Part shown: positions 10,713 to 12,392 of the stretch, in pieces
Position numbering within the stretch: position 1 is the stretch's first letter
Layout of the letters: every line of letters begins with the position of its first letter
Translations under genes and position numbers: made by a program
The notes under the pieces: generated by a model
Seen by the model: only the letters and a program-made list of their open reading frames with translations
Databases searched by the model: none
What the model was told of the DNA's origin: nothing
DNA from: Candidatus Peregrinibacteria bacterium CG_4_10_14_0_2_um_filter_43_11
GTDB taxonomy: Bacteria > Patescibacteriota > Gracilibacteria > UM-FILTER-43-11
Direction: 5' to 3'
NCBI GenBank assembly: GCA_002792495.1
Contig: PFOK01000063.1
Coordinates: 1 to 12,392 of the forward strand
Length of the DNA: 12,392 nt

Positions 10713-12374
10713 TTACATCATTCCTCCCATTCCTCCCATTCCGCCGGCAGGCATTGCCGGTTCGTCTTTGGGGATATCTGTAATCGCTGTTTCAGTTGTT
10801 AGGAACATGGCGGCCACACTGGCGGCGTTCTCCAGCGCGCTACGAGTCACTTTTTTAGGATCAATAATTCCTGCTTCAAACATATCTACCAGTTGTTCTT
10901 CCACTGCCAGTTTGATGTTTTTGGTGGCGTCGTAACCCATGTGTTTGTTCTTTTTCCATGCCTCTTCCAATTTTGAAATGATGATTTCCGATTCCACGCC
11001 GGCATTTTCGGCGATTTGTGTGAGCGGATAACTGAGCGCTTTTTTGACGATTTCAGCGCCGATTTTTTCTTCGTCGGAGTCCGCTTTTTCAGGATCAATC
11101 GATTGACTGGCTTGAAGTAAAGCGGCACCTCCACCAATCACAACCCCTTCTTCTATCGCGGCACGGGTGGCGGAAAGTGCGTCTTCGATACGGTGTTTTT
11201 TTTCTTTCAGTTCCACTTCGGTTGCGGCTCCTACTTTAATTACCGCAACTCCGCCGGTGAGTTTTGCGAGACGTTCCGCCAATTTTTCCTTATCGAACTC
11301 GGAGGAAGCGTTGTCAATTTCTGTTTTGATTTGTTTGACGCGATTTTCAATGGCTTCTTTTTTACCGCGACCTTCTACAATCGTTGTATTGTCTTTTCCG
11401 GAAACGACTTTTCGCGCGCGTCCAAGGTCTTCTAATGTGGTACTTTCCAACTTCAATCCGATTTCTTCCGAGATCACACGGCCTCCAGTGAGTGCGGCGA
11501 TATCCTGTAGCATCGCTTTTCTTCTGTCTCCAAACCCCGGTGCTTTTACGGCCAATGCGTTGAATGTTCCTCGCAGTTTATTCACAACCAATGTGGCCAA
11601 GGCGTCGCCTTCCAAATCTTCGGCGATGATCACCAAGTTCTTGATGCCGGCTTGCGCCATGCTTTCCAATAGCGGAAGGATCTCCTGAATGCTGGCGATT
11701 TTTTTATCTGTGAGTAAAATATGCGCATTTTCGTAAATAGCTTCCATGCTACCGGTATCGGTAACCATGTAGGGTGAAATATAGCCATTGTCGAACTGCA
11801 TGCCTTCCACCATGTCCACACTCAATCCCATGGTTTGACCTTCTTCTACCTGTACCACTCCATCACCGCCGACTTTTTCGAATACTTCTGCAATCAGTTC
11901 TCCCACTTCTTTATTTTGAGCGGAAATAGAACCAACCTGAGCCATTTCTTCTTTGGTCGTGATGGTTTTTTTCATTTTATCCAGTTCGTCCACCACTTTT
12001 TTTACCGCTTGTTCAATGCCCGCTTTGAGTAGCATGGGGTTCATTTTACTCGTGGTGATGTGGTGCATTCCCTCTTTGATGATCGCGTGAGCCAAAACAG
12101 TGGCTGTTGTGGTTCCGTCTCCGGCCACATCATTGGTTTTGTTGGCCACTTCTTTCACCAATTGTGCTCCCATATTTTCGAAGGGATCTTCCAGTTCAAT
12201 TTCGCGGGCGATAGAAACGCCATCATTGGTGATGGTTGGCGCACCATATTTTTTATCGATCAGCGCGTTGCGGCCTTTTGGCCCCATGGTAACACGAACC
12301 GCTTTTGCGAGTTGTTCGATACCGTCGAGTAACTTTTGACGAGCTTCATCGCCGTGAATAATTTGTTTAGCCAT
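10713..12374 (-). CDS. groL: Chaperonin GroEL (Hsp60)
   Basis: GroEL forms the cytosolic double-ring ATP-driven folding chamber that works with GroES. The 553-residue protein is full length. It shows the ATP-binding region VTMGPKGRNALIDKKYGAPTITNDGVSIA (28-56), NDVAGDGTTTATVLA (81-95) with the catalytic-loop Asp, the apical-domain stretch around KAPGFGDRRKAMLQDIAALTGG, GGVAVIKVGA and the late EEGVVIGGGAALL. It ends in the Gly/Met-rich tail GGMGGMGGMM typical of GroEL. The ATG at 12374 is fixed by the conserved MAKQI start. No Shine-Dalgarno is seen in the 18 bp upstream, where the window ends, so any groES, CIRCE operator or promoter is out of view. The terminator at 10660-10690 closes the unit, so groEL is the last gene of its transcript. 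Nothing unusual in its sequence. Confidence 0.98.
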   Translation of the reverse strand: MAKQIIHGDEARQKLLDGIEQLAKAVRVTMGPKGRNALIDKKYGAPTITNDGVSIAREIELEDPFENMGAQLVKEVANKTNDVAGDGTTTATVLAHAIIKEGMHHITTSKMNPMLLKAGIEQAVKKVVDELDKMKKTITTKEEMAQVGSISAQNKEVGELIAEVFEKVGGDGVVQVEEGQTMGLSVDMVEGMQFDNGYISPYMVTDTGSMEAIYENAHILLTDKKIASIQEILPLLESMAQAGIKNLVIIAEDLEGDALATLVVNKLRGTFNALAVKAPGFGDRRKAMLQDIAALTGGRVISEEIGLKLESTTLEDLGRARKVVSGKDNTTIVEGRGKKEAIENRVKQIKTEIDNASSEFDKEKLAERLAKLTGGVAVIKVGAATEVELKEKKHRIEDALSATRAAIEEGVVIGGGAALLQASQSIDPEKADSDEEKIGAEIVKKALSYPLTQIAENAGVESEIIISKLEEAWKKNKHMGYDATKNIKLAVEEQLVDMFEAGIIDPKKVTRSALENAASVAAMFLTTETAITDIPKDEPAMPAGGMGGMGGMM

Positions 12375-12392
12375 AGTTTTTACAGATTACTT

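Noticed and set aside
11167..11688. Long plus-strand open frame opposite groEL
   Set aside because: It is antisense to highly conserved GroEL coding sequence and has no recognisable domain or start signal.
1..12392. Alternative genetic code with TGA as glycine, as in Gracilibacteria
   Set aside because: TGA closes the NYN frame at a sensible place and all full-length families read through without in-frame TGA, so the standard bacterial code fits.
1..12392. CRISPR array, transposase, integrase or phage structural genes
   Set aside because: No regularly spaced repeats and no such protein families were seen; the only phage-like gene is the Bro-N protein.

Overview
The window looks like a piece of a bacterial chromosome made of a housekeeping part and an A+T-rich accessory island. 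The standard bacterial code fits: TGA ends the NYN gene at a sensible place, and full-length families contain no in-frame TGA. Few starts have a convincing Shine-Dalgarno sequence. Several promoter calls give leaders of roughly 0-30 nt. The short intergenic palindromes and the compact AsnRS would fit a Patescibacteria/CPR-type or similar small-genome lineage, but the sequence alone does not prove the taxon.

Left part (1-6460, all on the minus strand): a type I restriction-modification locus with inserted genes. In transcription order it holds hsdM (with an extra N-terminal MerR-like helix-turn-helix), a Bro-N/DinD-like DNA-binding protein, an unrecognised 124-residue protein translationally coupled to it, a NYN-fold putative RNase, hsdS, a zinc-ribbon plus HEPN (RNxxxH) putative RNase, a SEC-C protein, and the start of hsdR, which runs off the left edge. 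A TTGACA-N17-TATTCT promoter precedes hsdM, and a second promoter overlapping a 24-bp palindrome precedes the Bro-N gene. HEPN sits between hsdS and hsdR, the slot taken by the PrrC anticodon nuclease in EcoprrI-type loci. The NYN protein begins with a 12-residue leader almost identical to the start of HsdS. The inference is a DNA-restriction system carrying one or two RNA-cleaving back-up effectors and its own regulators. Inverted repeats lie at most of the junctions between inserted genes, and three of them look like intrinsic terminators pointing against the operon.

Middle (6460-8135): a divergent promoter region with a small inverted repeat, then a plus-strand DUF2130-family coiled-coil protein with a possible PD-(D/E)XK-like core. 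A 350-bp intergenic stretch follows with one clear hairpin.

Right part (8136-12392): housekeeping genes of visibly higher G+C. These are nth (endonuclease III, three instead of four cluster cysteines) on the plus strand, and asnS and groEL on the minus strand. A 37-bp inverted repeat flanks asnS. The nth-asnS gap also holds heptamer tandem repeats. The 565-bp asnS-groEL gap is non-coding and repeat-rich, and ends in a strong bidirectional terminator that serves groEL. No tRNA, rRNA, CRISPR array, transposase or integrase was seen.
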